Of a stretch of 64,000 nucleotides of DNA, positions 46,580 to 56,498 are shown piece after piece. The stretch comes from Anisus vortex (taxonomy: Eukaryota > Mollusca > Gastropoda > Planorbidae): NCBI GenBank assembly GCA_949126835.1, contig OX421507.1, positions 13,148,852 through 13,212,851 on the forward strand, given 5' to 3'. Numbering within the stretch: the stretch's first letter is position 1; each line of letters begins with the position of its first letter. The position numbers and the translations under genes were made by a program. Under the pieces are notes generated by a model that made no database searches, was not told the origin of the DNA, and worked only from the letters and a program-made list of their open reading frames with translations.

Positions 46580-47581
46580 TTAGGAAAACAGCTGAGAAAA
46601 TGTAGTTTTAAAATTTGAACTCATGTAGAGATAGATGAAAAATGTCACTCCGGCGTTGATAACGTCTAGAACGTACATGAATCTGGAGACAGTCATAAAC
46701 AGGTAGTGGTACTTCCGTAAGGCGTAGAACTCGGGCTCTACCAGCTGCGCCACGTAACTTACCATCCTGGGGAACAGGTTCCCGATTTTCACGGCGATAA
46801 CTGTCAACAACATCCTGGAGACTTTTCTCTCGCGGGAGGTGATCCCGGAGGATGACGAGCTGTTGCTTTTGTCCTTGGCGAATTTGGCGGACTTCCTGAG
46901 GAAGTACATGGTGATGGAGGAGCATGTGCACAGGATGAGGAAACTGAGGCAGGGCAGCACTATGGCCATGGTGTTGTAGTAAGGCATTATGATTCTCTGG
47001 GCCGAGTAGTAGAAGGCGCTATAGTAGAAGAAGGGCAAGGTCATTTTGAATTCCGGGACGTAGATGTAGTATATGCCGTAGATGAAGTAGACAGCGAAGA
47101 ATGCTCCGTAGGTGACGCAGGAAATGATGATGACCATGGAGAGCGTAACTTTCCGCGTGATGATGGACTTCACCGTGAATGGCCGGCTCACACACAAGCA
47201 CTGCTCCACCGAGACGTAAGCCGTGAGCGAGTAGTTGACGTAGCCGGCGAAGATCGGGGTGTAGTCCACGTAGAAGGTCACCGTCTGCCACCAGTAGGAC
47301 ACCAGGGGTGAGATTGCGTACAGCGGGCCGTACAGCCTGTGGATCAATCCCGTGGTGCACTTGACGAGGTCCCAGCAGGTGATGAACATCATTGAGATGT
47401 TCACGCTCTCCGTGAAGCCCTGCCTGGCGAACACGATGGCGTTCAGGATGTTGGTCACCACGCCGAAGCAGGAGAGGAAGAGCATCAGCCACAGGTTGAC
47501 AGACACCTCGAAGTAGGAATAGAGCTTTTCATTGACTATGTTCTCCTGCAAGGCGTAACTGCCAAATATTGAAGTATTCAT
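46580..47581 (-). CDS. Rhodopsin-like GPCR 2, gastropod chemoreceptor type
   Basis: Intronless, 333 residues, ATG at 47581-47579. It is a paralogue of GPCR 1 along its whole length, with the same blocks: FLSCFGVVTNILNAIVFARQ (TM1), WDLVKC (TM2), VDYTPIFAGYVNYSLTAYVS (TM3), QLVEPEFYALRKYHYLFMTV and FIYLYMSSNFKTTF (C-terminus). The DRY position reads E126-Q127-C128; the codon is CAG, so the otherwise near-universal Arg of class A receptors is Gln here. NPxxY is replaced by NAGVTFFIY. The N-terminal NTS is a sequon. A Ser-rich third loop and TSRERKVSRMLL precede TM6. It is expected in the plasma membrane, probably of sensory cells by family analogy; ligand and coupling are unknown. The coding sequence is GC-rich against AT-rich flanks. 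Confidence 0.88.
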   Translation of the reverse strand: MNTSIFGSYALQENIVNEKLYSYFEVSVNLWLMLFLSCFGVVTNILNAIVFARQGFTESVNISMMFITCWDLVKCTTGLIHRLYGPLYAISPLVSYWWQTVTFYVDYTPIFAGYVNYSLTAYVSVEQCLCVSRPFTVKSIITRKVTLSMVIIISCVTYGAFFAVYFIYGIYYIYVPEFKMTLPFFYYSAFYYSAQRIIMPYYNTMAIVLPCLSFLILCTCSSITMYFLRKSAKFAKDKSNSSSSSGITSRERKVSRMLLTVIAVKIGNLFPRMVSYVAQLVEPEFYALRKYHYLFMTVSRFMYVLDVINAGVTFFIYLYMSSNFKTTFSQLFS

Positions 47582-49189
47582 TTCGAAGTGTGAAACTAAC
47601 TTACAATTACACTCAAACTCTTTTGTAGCGCCTCTCCTATCCTTAAAGCATAATCAAATTTCACACACAAGAAAAAAAATTTGGTGATTATTTGCTTAAG
47701 TTGGCTTTTTTCTCTATTTATTTCTCTATCTGCCAACATTTTTTTCCTACCTTAAAGTTAAATGGCAACGTTGTTTTACTTTGATTGAAGTGATTAAGCC
47801 ACTAATATCAAACATTCTTATTGATTATTGTACTTATTTCCTTTATTTCTTTCGAATAGTTTTAACAAGACTTCAGACTTATATATTGATGGAAAGAAAA
47901 AAAGAAAATAATTATTTTGACTAAAGATGTAGATCTATTAAATTTTATTCCCCTAGGCGTTGATTTACATTTAAAGAACGATAACTCCTTCGGAAAGTTA
48001 TTAAAGCGTTACAATTTCCTTGCATTATCTCTCTTGGTTCATCTTTGCACCTTCTCTCGAAAGCTAAGGATTAGCGCAAAGGTTAATTTTTAAAAATGTG
48101 TCCTACCAAATCTTTTTTTTTGTTGCAAATTTGGCTGTGATTGTTGAAAAAAAATTGTTCAAATAAATTGTAAGTAAAGTAAAAAAATCTAAATAAAATA
48201 TTTTTATTTTAAAACAAATGGCTTCTGAGTCTTGAACTAAGTCTTTTAATAGAAATTTTCCATGTATTGATTGAAAGTTCTTATAAGAATTTAAAAAAAA
48301 TCTATAATAAGTTAGCTATAACCACTGTTCCGTGCTTTAATTGTAGAGCATGGTACAAGTAATTATTTTAACAGTACGTTTAATTTAGTATTTACCGATC
48401 TACTGTTGGCGGTAAGGTGAGAAATAATAAAGTCTAGAGAGTGTGGAGAATAATTACTTTGGCATCGTCTCTGTAATTAAACTGTAGGAAGAAACAGTTT
48501 TAATTAATGACCTGCCTACCAGTTCAACCGTGTTGCCATGGCAACGCTCAATAACACCGATCGAGTATTTTATGAACTCACCTACTGTTTTTTTTTTCTA
48601 ATTTTAATTCAACATAGTATATTATTGCATTTTTATTTTAAAAGGAAAGAACTATACATCGTTATCCGACGTTAATTTAAAGCGCCAAAGATATGTGTAG
48701 CTTATAATTGCTTTAATTGAAGTGTAGGGCGCATAGAGCGTAGGCCTATATACGATAAAACTATTTTTTTATTTGGTTTGAAATATCTGCTAGTTATTCG
48801 GAATCTTTCGTGCTAAAATGATCTTATACTTATAGTTTAGAGGCGTTCTTTCTAAAGATGAGAGTACTGCGACCTTTGCGGTTCCGCGCTTTAAGATTAC
48901 TACTGCATTAAGTTAAGAATTTTAAATGATGGTTTCTATTCAATATTTAGTTACATGCCGAAATATGCCACCTGATAGAGTACTTGTAGGAATCAATCTT
49001 TTCATATGAAATTTTACTTTTTTCTATCTAGATTTTTTTATATTATATTTTTGTGATGTCTTTTTTTTTTTTTTTTTTACTAATTCTGTATATATATTGT
49101 TTTATTTTTCTTCTTCATTGTACTGTGGAAACCCCATTATACCTGAGGGAAAAGTCCACACTGTAAATATAAGTTGATTGCGAATGTTC
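47582..49189. other. Non-coding flank of GPCR 2
   Basis: AT-rich. It is expected to contain the receptor's promoter, but no element or gene is recognisable. Confidence 0.45.
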
Positions 49190-49580
49190 TGGGATCAAAA
49201 TTGTGAATTACTACTCATAATATTTGTAACATACAACAAGAGTTTTAAGCTTAAGCCGACGACGAAGTTTCCTTTGCTAGTCCAACCCTTCAGAGATGAC
49301 TTGAAAGCCGGCACAGAAGGGGTAGTGATGGAGGCTTGGTCTAATGAGTTCCATAGTCTAATGGCTGACGGAAAAAAAATATTTGTAAACATCGGTGCGT
49401 GCGTGTGAAACACACAGTTTGAGCTGATGACATCTGGTAGAGCGGGATACTTGTTGGATGCGACCTGTCTGTGTGGACATGTCCACGTGGCCATTCATAA
49501 TCTTGTAAATCATCGTTGATTTGTCTACCACTCTGCAGTGTTGTTGGGGGCTCAAGATGGAGTTTGGCCACCATTTAACT
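49190..49580 (-). mobile_element. Frameshifted LINE ORF2 C-terminus
   Basis: Two overlapping minus frames carry consecutive parts of a non-LTR ORF2 end: TMIYKIMNGHVDM and SHARTDVYKYFF in one, FTNIFFPSAIRLWNSLDQAS and PAFKSSLKGW in the next. A frameshift separates them. This is a dead 5'-truncated copy. Confidence 0.75.
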
Positions 49581-49597
49581 TTGCGATCTCGCTACTG

Positions 49598-49690
49598 ACA
49601 ATTCACATCTTTAGCATAGTGGTTAGAGTATCCGACTGCCATACGGGCAACCTGGGTTCGATTCTTCTTTGATAGCTTTCGTTTTTTTTT
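49598..49690 (+). other. tRNA-like SINE head or decayed tRNA-Gly
   Basis: TAGCATAGTGGTTAGAGTAT, a CTGCCAT loop (anticodon would be GCC) and GGGTTCGATTC resemble boxes A and B. The acceptor ends do not pair, and SINE-type blocks (TTTCCTAAAATGTTTTCAGC) follow, so I treat it as the head of SINE family 2. Confidence 0.5.
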
Positions 49691-50739
49691 TCATTATTAT
49701 TACTTTTTTAAAAAAAAGATTGAAACGAATTTAAGGACTTAAGCTTTCCTAAAATGTTTTCAGCAAGTTAAATCTAATAATTATATTTTAGACGCATGCG
49801 GGAGACGGGTGTTCGATTCTCATCCACAGGGATAGTCCTAACGTTTTGTTAAATCATAATAAAAAGACATCCTTTTTTTTTTCAACAATATTACAATATA
49901 TATTCTAAAATTACTTTCTTAAATGTTTTCAGCAAAAAAAAAATAATAATTATAATTTTAAAATTATTATAGCTTTCGATATTCATTGTAGTTGTAATGG
50001 TCAAAGTTTGGTAGCGACTCATTTGACCTTTTTATTTAGGAAGACAGACTTGCTTGAGTTAAACTTTCGGCCTACAATGTCACATTACATGTCTTCGCAT
50101 TCTAAAGTAGGTGAAAGCTCCCTAAAAAAAATATAACGTTACTAATCTATTTTCTGTTGCTTAGTGGGCTAGGTCAGATAGACAAAGGGATAGTATATTG
50201 ATGGTTTTGGAGGGGTAGAAACATCTTTGTCTGGTTAAGTCCATGACCTAAATTGGGTTGGAAATATTAACTAAGATTTGGGACACTGAACTTTAATTAC
50301 TTGTTTCGACTCTGCTAAAAGTAAGATTTATTGTTTAAATTAGCATTTTACATTCTAATTATCACATAGTATTTATTGAGAAAGCTGTATATATACCAAA
50401 GCAGAAACTCAGTTATTAGTGAGTTGTGGGGGAGAACAAATCCGCTTGCGAGTACTCTTAAGTGTGGAGAACGTTTAGGTATCTCGAAGCGTTATTATTA
50501 TAGAATGACTGAATGTGGTGGAACGATATTGTAACGATCTTAGCTTGTAAATAAACGTCTGAATTTTTACAAGTACTTTGTTGTTTTATCAACGTAACGT
50601 CAGTTAGAAATAGAAATTTGTGAGCAGTTGACAACCTCTATCAGCATTTAGACAACGTAGCCGTCCCAGTGCAATCTGTGTATCCATTACATCAGTTGTA
50701 GCTGTGACAGTATTTAATAAAAATTGAATCTCTATATCC

Positions 50740-51015
50740 TTGGGCCTATGTAACTATGTATTGTTTTTCACTGGCAAAGCCTGGCAATTTAGCTTTTTTT
50801 TTGTTAAATAAAAAGACTTGCCCATTTTAACCCGATTACAATATTCATTTAAAATTACTTTCCTCAATGTTTTCAGTAAATAATAATTCTATTTTTAAAA
50901 TGATTAAATCTATATCTTGCTGTTCATTGTAGTCTATGAAATGTTTATCTGTAGCTTATACAGGAATATTTACTTTCCCCCGGGCTACGCCGGGAAATTT
51001 AGCTTGTATATATAT
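50740..51015 (+). mobile_element. SINE family 2 tail copy
   Basis: TTACTTTCCTCAATGTTTTC, AAATAATAATTC, TTCATTGTAGTCTATGAAAT and TTATCTGTAGCTTATACAGG are followed by the palindromic CCCCGGGCTACGCCGGG and AAATTTAGCTTG. It matches 54600-54830 block by block. Confidence 0.7.
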
Positions 51016-51034
51016 ATATATAACTTGCCATAGT

Positions 51035-51300
51035 CTTTATATGGGGCACAGTAACAGCGCGTTCGGCTGGCGTACCGAAGGTCCTGGGCTCGAATCCTGA
51101 TAAAGGTTAAGATTTTTTTTAACCGGGTCTCGAGGGTGTCCCTGAGTTTACCCGGCTCTGTTGGGTAGGTTACCTGAAACTAGTGGTGGAAAAATGCTGT
51201 TCACACAATTTCAGTAGTATTCCCTGGCTTTTTGAAACTGGTGAATGCTGCTTCACCAGCCCGCTGACTCATTTTTTCCAATATGGTAACTTGACTTACT
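51035..51300 (+). mobile_element. SINE family 1, full-length copy
   Basis: Head GGGGCACAGTAACAGCGCGT, box B GGGCTCGAATCCTG, body GTCTCGAGGGTGTCCCTGAG and ACCCGGCTCTGTTGGG, tail AACTGGTGAATGCTGCTTCA. It directly follows a family 2 copy. Confidence 0.85.
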
Positions 51301-51870
51301 TAGTAACAAAATAAAGAATAATCTTTACAATCAAAAAACTTTGTTTGTAATCATTAAATGCACTGTCAAAAATTATTAAAGCAAATTAAATTTAATCCCT
51401 TAATAGTGACAAAAAAACAACAACAAGTTTATTATGTCCCTTGAATTAAATAACGGTTTTAAAATTTTGATATTATTCGTTACGAAACATGTTATTTTAC
51501 TTTTTGATTCAGTGTTCAAAGTTGTTTTTTTTTAAATATTTATTTTTTACTGAATTTTAAAAAGTATATCATGTCGTAGTTTATGATTAAGTTATCGATG
51601 CAATCAAGCTGTTATTTTGTCATGTACTTCACCTTAATTTGGGCTTAGACTTGATAATAGTCTGTTGGTATCTATGTCTTCTGTATGTAAATTTTCACCT
51701 TTTTTCCTTTTACGTTTTTAAGGCAATTTGTTTACACAGAGCTCAATTTACTGCTTTAGAAAGAAAAAAAAAAAATCTTTATTAAATTTGCTTTAATTTG
51801 CATGTAATTTTATCACTTTCAATTTCATTGAATTCCTAGTGTTGCTTACATTTTTTTCCTTGACCCAAAT

Positions 51871-52262
51871 GGGGCCGTCCAAAAATGACGTCAAGCATCT
51901 GCGCGAGGGAAGGGATGGGTAAACATCTGTGTCGATGTGTCACGAGGGCGAGGGAGGGGATGTTGTGTAAACAATGTGACGTCATGATAAAAAATGTGCC
52001 CCAATAAATGAAATTTCCTGTTTAACGAGTTTTATTTAATTAACTACAACAATAAATAATTAGATCGTTCATTGTAATACATATTCGTCAATGACCATAA
52101 AAGTGATTTGAAACACGCTAATGTAGACATTTGAAATATGGCCTGTGTGGTTGGCGGCAGGAACGGTGTCATATTGGAAGGGGGTCGGACAATTTGTGTC
52201 GACTTCCGGGTTTAAAAAAAAACAACTGCTAAAATCGCAGGACGTCTTTTATGGACGGCCCT
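51871..52262. mobile_element. MITE with GGGCCGTCC termini
   Basis: Left end GGGGCCGTCCAAAAATGACG and right end, read on minus, AGGGCCGTCCATAAAAGACG are inverted repeats bounding about 392 bp. AT on each side could be a 2-bp target duplication. No coding capacity. Confidence 0.75.
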
Positions 52263-53532
52263 ATAGATCTATATACTAGTAAAAAAAAAGTTAACGAAGC
52301 ATGACTAGCTCCACTATAAGATCGGACTTCACTGCTTTTAAACATTTTAAACCTCTCCGATAGTTAGACCAAGACCATCAGATTTCATCTTTTTGACTTC
52401 ATATGTGTGACAGTGCTTGTGGTAGGTCTATTCTTAACTTACTAATCTGTATTATTTATTTCGTTATATGCTAATCTCTGTTATTCAAATTCTTGTTTTC
52501 AATCTTTATTTTATTGTTCGTTGACTCACTATCCTTAACTTTGTTTTTCATCTCTTTATATCTTTCTTTCTTTCTATCGCTATTTCTCTTCTTTCTACAC
52601 GTGAAAATTTGTTTTGTATTCGATTTTTTTGTATCTGTGTCTGTGTGTGTGTATGCTAAGCGCGAATTCGACACGAGGGCGCACGCGCAGTCGCGCACAG
52701 GTGTGCCGCTATCCAGGCGAGATAACCCATGACCTCCCCCTCTTCCTCGAGACACAGGTCTTCCCCCGCCCCCTTCACCACCCACCCACTCTCGTGTCTA
52801 CCGGTGAGACCAACTTCAATTGTTCGACCCCCCACACCCCCCTTTCCCTTTGACCCAAACTATCCCTTTTCCCACGGTCCCTCGAGACCCGTCAGCAACC
52901 CTATCAGTTATAATGTCCCCCCTCCTCCCCCCTCCCCCCCACACCATCTCACCTTACCACAACGGTATCAGTCAAAGTTTAACTGCAACTTTAACCCCCC
53001 CCCCCCCTTTGCTTCTTTCAGGTAATTCCCGGTTCTTAAATTGGTTCAACAAAAACAAAAGAACAATCACGTGACAGGCTTTTGTTATTTTTTTTTAAAG
53101 TTCTGTTGGATAAATACGAAAAACAAAAATTACACCGCCGTACTATTTTCTCTTTGAAAAAAAAACACACACACACAAAAACGTATTTCTAGCTAGACTC
53201 TAGATCTTTTCTTTTGTTCTTTTTTGTCCCACTTCGTCTGTCAATTTTTAAACATTTTTCTTTTCTGCGTAAAGTTAGATGTTGGGCATTTATGGTATTA
53301 TTAAGGCATTCAATGTTAATTAAGGTCGTCCGTCTGGGTTATTTTTGCACCTATTCGGTAGATGTGATTCGGGAGGAGAAGATGAGGGGAGTTGGATATA
53401 GTTCCGTTCCAAGTTGTGTAGTTTTTTTGTCTGTTAAAAGCTTTGCGACTGAGCGATTCGTACGTTTTGATTTTTTTTTCATACCTTGATTCCCTTGTGG
53501 ACAATGACAAAATCCATTGAGACCTTGAGACC
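52263..53532. other. Pyrimidine-rich non-coding stretch
   Basis: The + strand is T/C-rich at 52480-52620 and strongly C-rich at 52720-53010, with a short CpG-dense segment at 52655-52720. Small frames here are Pro/Ser artefacts of the composition. No gene is supported. Confidence 0.5.
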
Positions 53533-53760
53533 TTGCTTAAGAGTGCCGCGGAAGATATATGGAGCTATGCAAGACAAAGCTGTCTGGAGAACAAAAACAA
53601 ATTAAGAACTATTTGCTCTCTGTACGAGGAGCCAACAGTGCTAGCTCAAATAAAGAAGGGCAGACTGAGGTGGCCAGGCCACTTGGAAAGAATAACAGAA
53701 GGCAGAGCAGCCAGCATCACCAGAGACCAAGAGGAAGAGCTTGGCAAGACGGATTGTTGC
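53533..53760 (+). mobile_element. LINE reverse transcriptase C-terminal fragment
   Basis: One frame reads LYEEPTVLAQIKKGRLRWPG followed by HLERITEGRA, the familiar tail of a non-LTR endonuclease-reverse transcriptase protein (KxGRLRWxGHxxR). There is no upstream RT core. A nearby piece at 53815-53880 resembles the LINE 3' UTR seen at 45280. Confidence 0.7.
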
Positions 53761-54221
53761 ACACATTTCTTTCTCCCCACCGAAAATCTCGGTGGCTTTC
53801 GCCTGTGCAACAGACTTTCCTGCCCTTCTATAAAGAAGTTTATTGCGTCCTACGCTCATCCATGTAAAATCCGTGAATCTTAACCCTCATCCAGCAGCCA
53901 TCTATAAACTTAGAACGCTGCGTCGCATCTCATATCTATGGATCAAAGCCGGGAGTGATTTGGTCAATATGGCGTGTCCTGTTTAAAACTTCAAACAAAA
54001 TATTATTATTATTTCATTATACAGAGTTTCGAATTAAACACAAACGGGGGACGGGGGAAGGGGGGGGGGATAACCTTCAAAGTTCTTAGAGCCGCCAATG
54101 GTCTTAATTCGGCCCTAAGTATTTATTATGTCACATTAGCCCACGTTTATGTGAAAGTAGCATAACTTGTGTATGTAACATGAAGCATTCCGGTACGTAA
54201 ATTCTATGGACATCGTGTATA

Positions 54222-54488
54222 CAGGGTCGTATTAAGGATTGTGGGGGCCCTATTCCCAAGTGCAAAATTTATGTGGGGTCCCCTCGTGGACTCGACCCTG
54301 ACAGTGTCAGCTAACAGTCAAATGTGATTTCCCATTCACATTATTTGTTTATTGTGCGCTTCTACAACATCACTATTCTAATTGCCGAAAGAATTGACTA
54401 AAATTTTTATTTTGAAATGTGTGTGTGGGGGGGGGGGGGGGGGCTCTGTTCCATAGAAACATATGGAACATGCCTAAATACGCCACTG
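54222..54488. mobile_element. hAT-type MITE, GGGGGCCC-bearing
   Basis: Left end CAGGGTCGTATTAAGG and right end, read on minus, CAGTGGCGTATTTAGG are imperfect inverted repeats. The flanks CGTGTATA (54214-54221) and CGTGTATT (54489-54496) are an 8-bp target duplication with one mismatch. A G-run lies near the right end. Confidence 0.8.
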
Positions 54489-54589
54489 CGTGTATTATAA
54501 ACAAAAATATCAATGTGTATATTATTATAACCATATTGTGTGCGGTATAAATATGTGGTAGATAAATGTTTATAAGTATATCTGTATCT

Positions 54590-54830
54590 GTAGCTTTAGT
54601 TATATACCTATGCCTATGTATTTTTTCCACGGGCAAGGCCTATTTAACCCGATTACAATATTTATTTTTAAATAACTTTCCTAAATATTTTCGGTAAATA
54701 ATAATTATAATTTTAAAATTAATTAGATCTCTAGGTTTCTGTTCATTGTAGTTTATGAAATGTATATCTCTAGCTTATAAAGACCTGTTTAATTTCCCCC
54801 CGGGCAACGCCGGGGAATTTAGCTTGTTAC
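54590..54830 (+). mobile_element. SINE family 2 tail copy
   Basis: Blocks AACTTTCCTAAATATTTTCG, AAATAATAATTAT, TTCATTGTAGTTTATGAAAT and ATATCTCTAGCTTATAAAGA end in CCCCGGGCAACGCCGGGG and AATTTAGCTTG. No tRNA-like head was found. Confidence 0.7.
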
Positions 54831-55009
54831 TTATAAAATATAGGATGTATGCGGGATTTTATAGATAAGTAAATGACATAATCTGTGAAATCTTGCTAAA
54901 TACATATTTTTTATTAGTATGATTAGATTTAATGTAGGATGCCTACAATTATATCAGTATATTGTAGCCTATTGGCTATTGTAAATTGTTAACAATTAAT
55001 ACAATTATA

Positions 55010-55200
55010 AGTTCGTCTTATATATTACAGACGCTCTTTCTATAAAGAAGATTATTGCGTTTTACGCTAATGCGTGGTCCGAGTTTAGTCTTGCAATTTT
55101 TTTCGTGTTTTTAATTATGTTAAGTTATTGGTTTTCCTGGTTTAAGTAATTGGTTTTTCTGCTTTGTTCAGGCATGCTGGTTTGTTCGGATGCCACATAA
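55010..55200 (-). mobile_element. LINE 3'-end fragment
   Basis: Read on minus it carries the same 3' UTR as the element at 45111: GGACCACGCATTAGCG, AATAATCTTCTTTATAGAAA and GAGCGTCTGTAATATATAAG. Only the 3' end is present. Confidence 0.65.
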
Positions 55201-56498
55201 TGTTAATACTGTCTTTGAAAGATTGGCATATTGTGCTGGAAAGTGCAGAATGGCGCTGTATTTAATGGAGGGGTAGATTCCAGGATAATGCCTAAAGTTA
55301 TTATGCTCAAAACAAACATTAATATTTGTTACTACATCCAGCATATCAATGAAAGGGTCACAGGATAAAGATGTGTTTGTGCCACACAATCTAATCGTAG
55401 GCATTGTTCGATAGATGTATTAGATTTGAAGTATAACCTTTTTTTTTTAACCAGGCCTCAAATATTAATTTATGATGAAAGTTAAATTTACTCCATGGAA
55501 AACTATAACAACAACATATAACAAACACATTACATATTAACATATACCAATAGACAGCTAAAACATAACGAAACAAGGTCATTAATAAAACAACATTCGA
55601 TATAATAACAAAATAAATCATTTATTTATGTTTTCAGTGTTTGTATTTTCATATTGCATTGTAATTCATTGCTTTTTTAAAAAAAATGTTGTATATAAAA
55701 AAATTCCTTAATGAAACAACAGGAAAACATTCTGAACACAGCATTAGGGAAATTATGAAACAATTAACATGAAACATGAAAATGAAGTCATTAAAAAATC
55801 AACTACATAGTCTAATGGAAGCGTAAAAATTCTGTTTTTTTTCAGCAGTTGAGTTTGTTATTTGCACACAACTTTATAAACATAGTAACAACAAATTGAT
55901 ATAGCGATAACGTTTGCATGTTATAATTTTCATCTCTGTACAAAGTAATCAACAATTTAAACAAATCTTCAAAAAATATATATACACATTTACATATATA
56001 TATTTACATTCATTAAGAAAACAACATCGTATTAAAAAGGTTTTGTTTAAAAAATTGTAAATTTGGTCCACATAAAGCTCTAGTATCAAGAAGTACAACT
56101 CGGTATCAATCAAACATTTTAATGGTTATTGCCCTTTTAAAAGTCTTGGACAGGAATGAATTTTGGACTGTATTTTTTTTTATATACATTTATTATGATA
56201 CATGCTCCAGTAAATAAACAGTAAAGAGAATTTCAACATTCATACAATAATATAAAAAAATATATAATTATGTATGACATGCACATTGAATTCAACATTT
56301 CTCAGGCACATATTATGAGTTGTTCTTTCTAAATAAAACATTATTAGAAAATGTATTTAAAAAATCAATATGACAAGTGAACATGCTGCATAAATCTGAA
56401 TATTATCAGAAAGTATCAAGAAAGAGAATCGCTTGGTTGTGTCAATATAATCTGGACAACCTGCACAAATTAATAGTAATCATTCAATTAAATGGACT
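55201..56498 (-). other. Probable 3' UTR of the HES gene and flank
   Basis: AT-rich sequence downstream of the HES stop codon. Minus-strand AATAAA signals appear at 56189-56194 and 55621-55626 (TTTATT on +). No other feature is supportable. Confidence 0.5.

Noticed and set aside
49605..49670. Functional tRNA-Gly gene
   Set aside because: Box-like words and a GCC anticodon are present, but the acceptor and D stems do not pair and SINE-type sequence follows.
52471..53074. Several Pro/Ser-rich or Phe/Leu-rich frames
   Set aside because: They follow only from the C- and T-rich composition, have no homology pattern and overlap each other in all frames.
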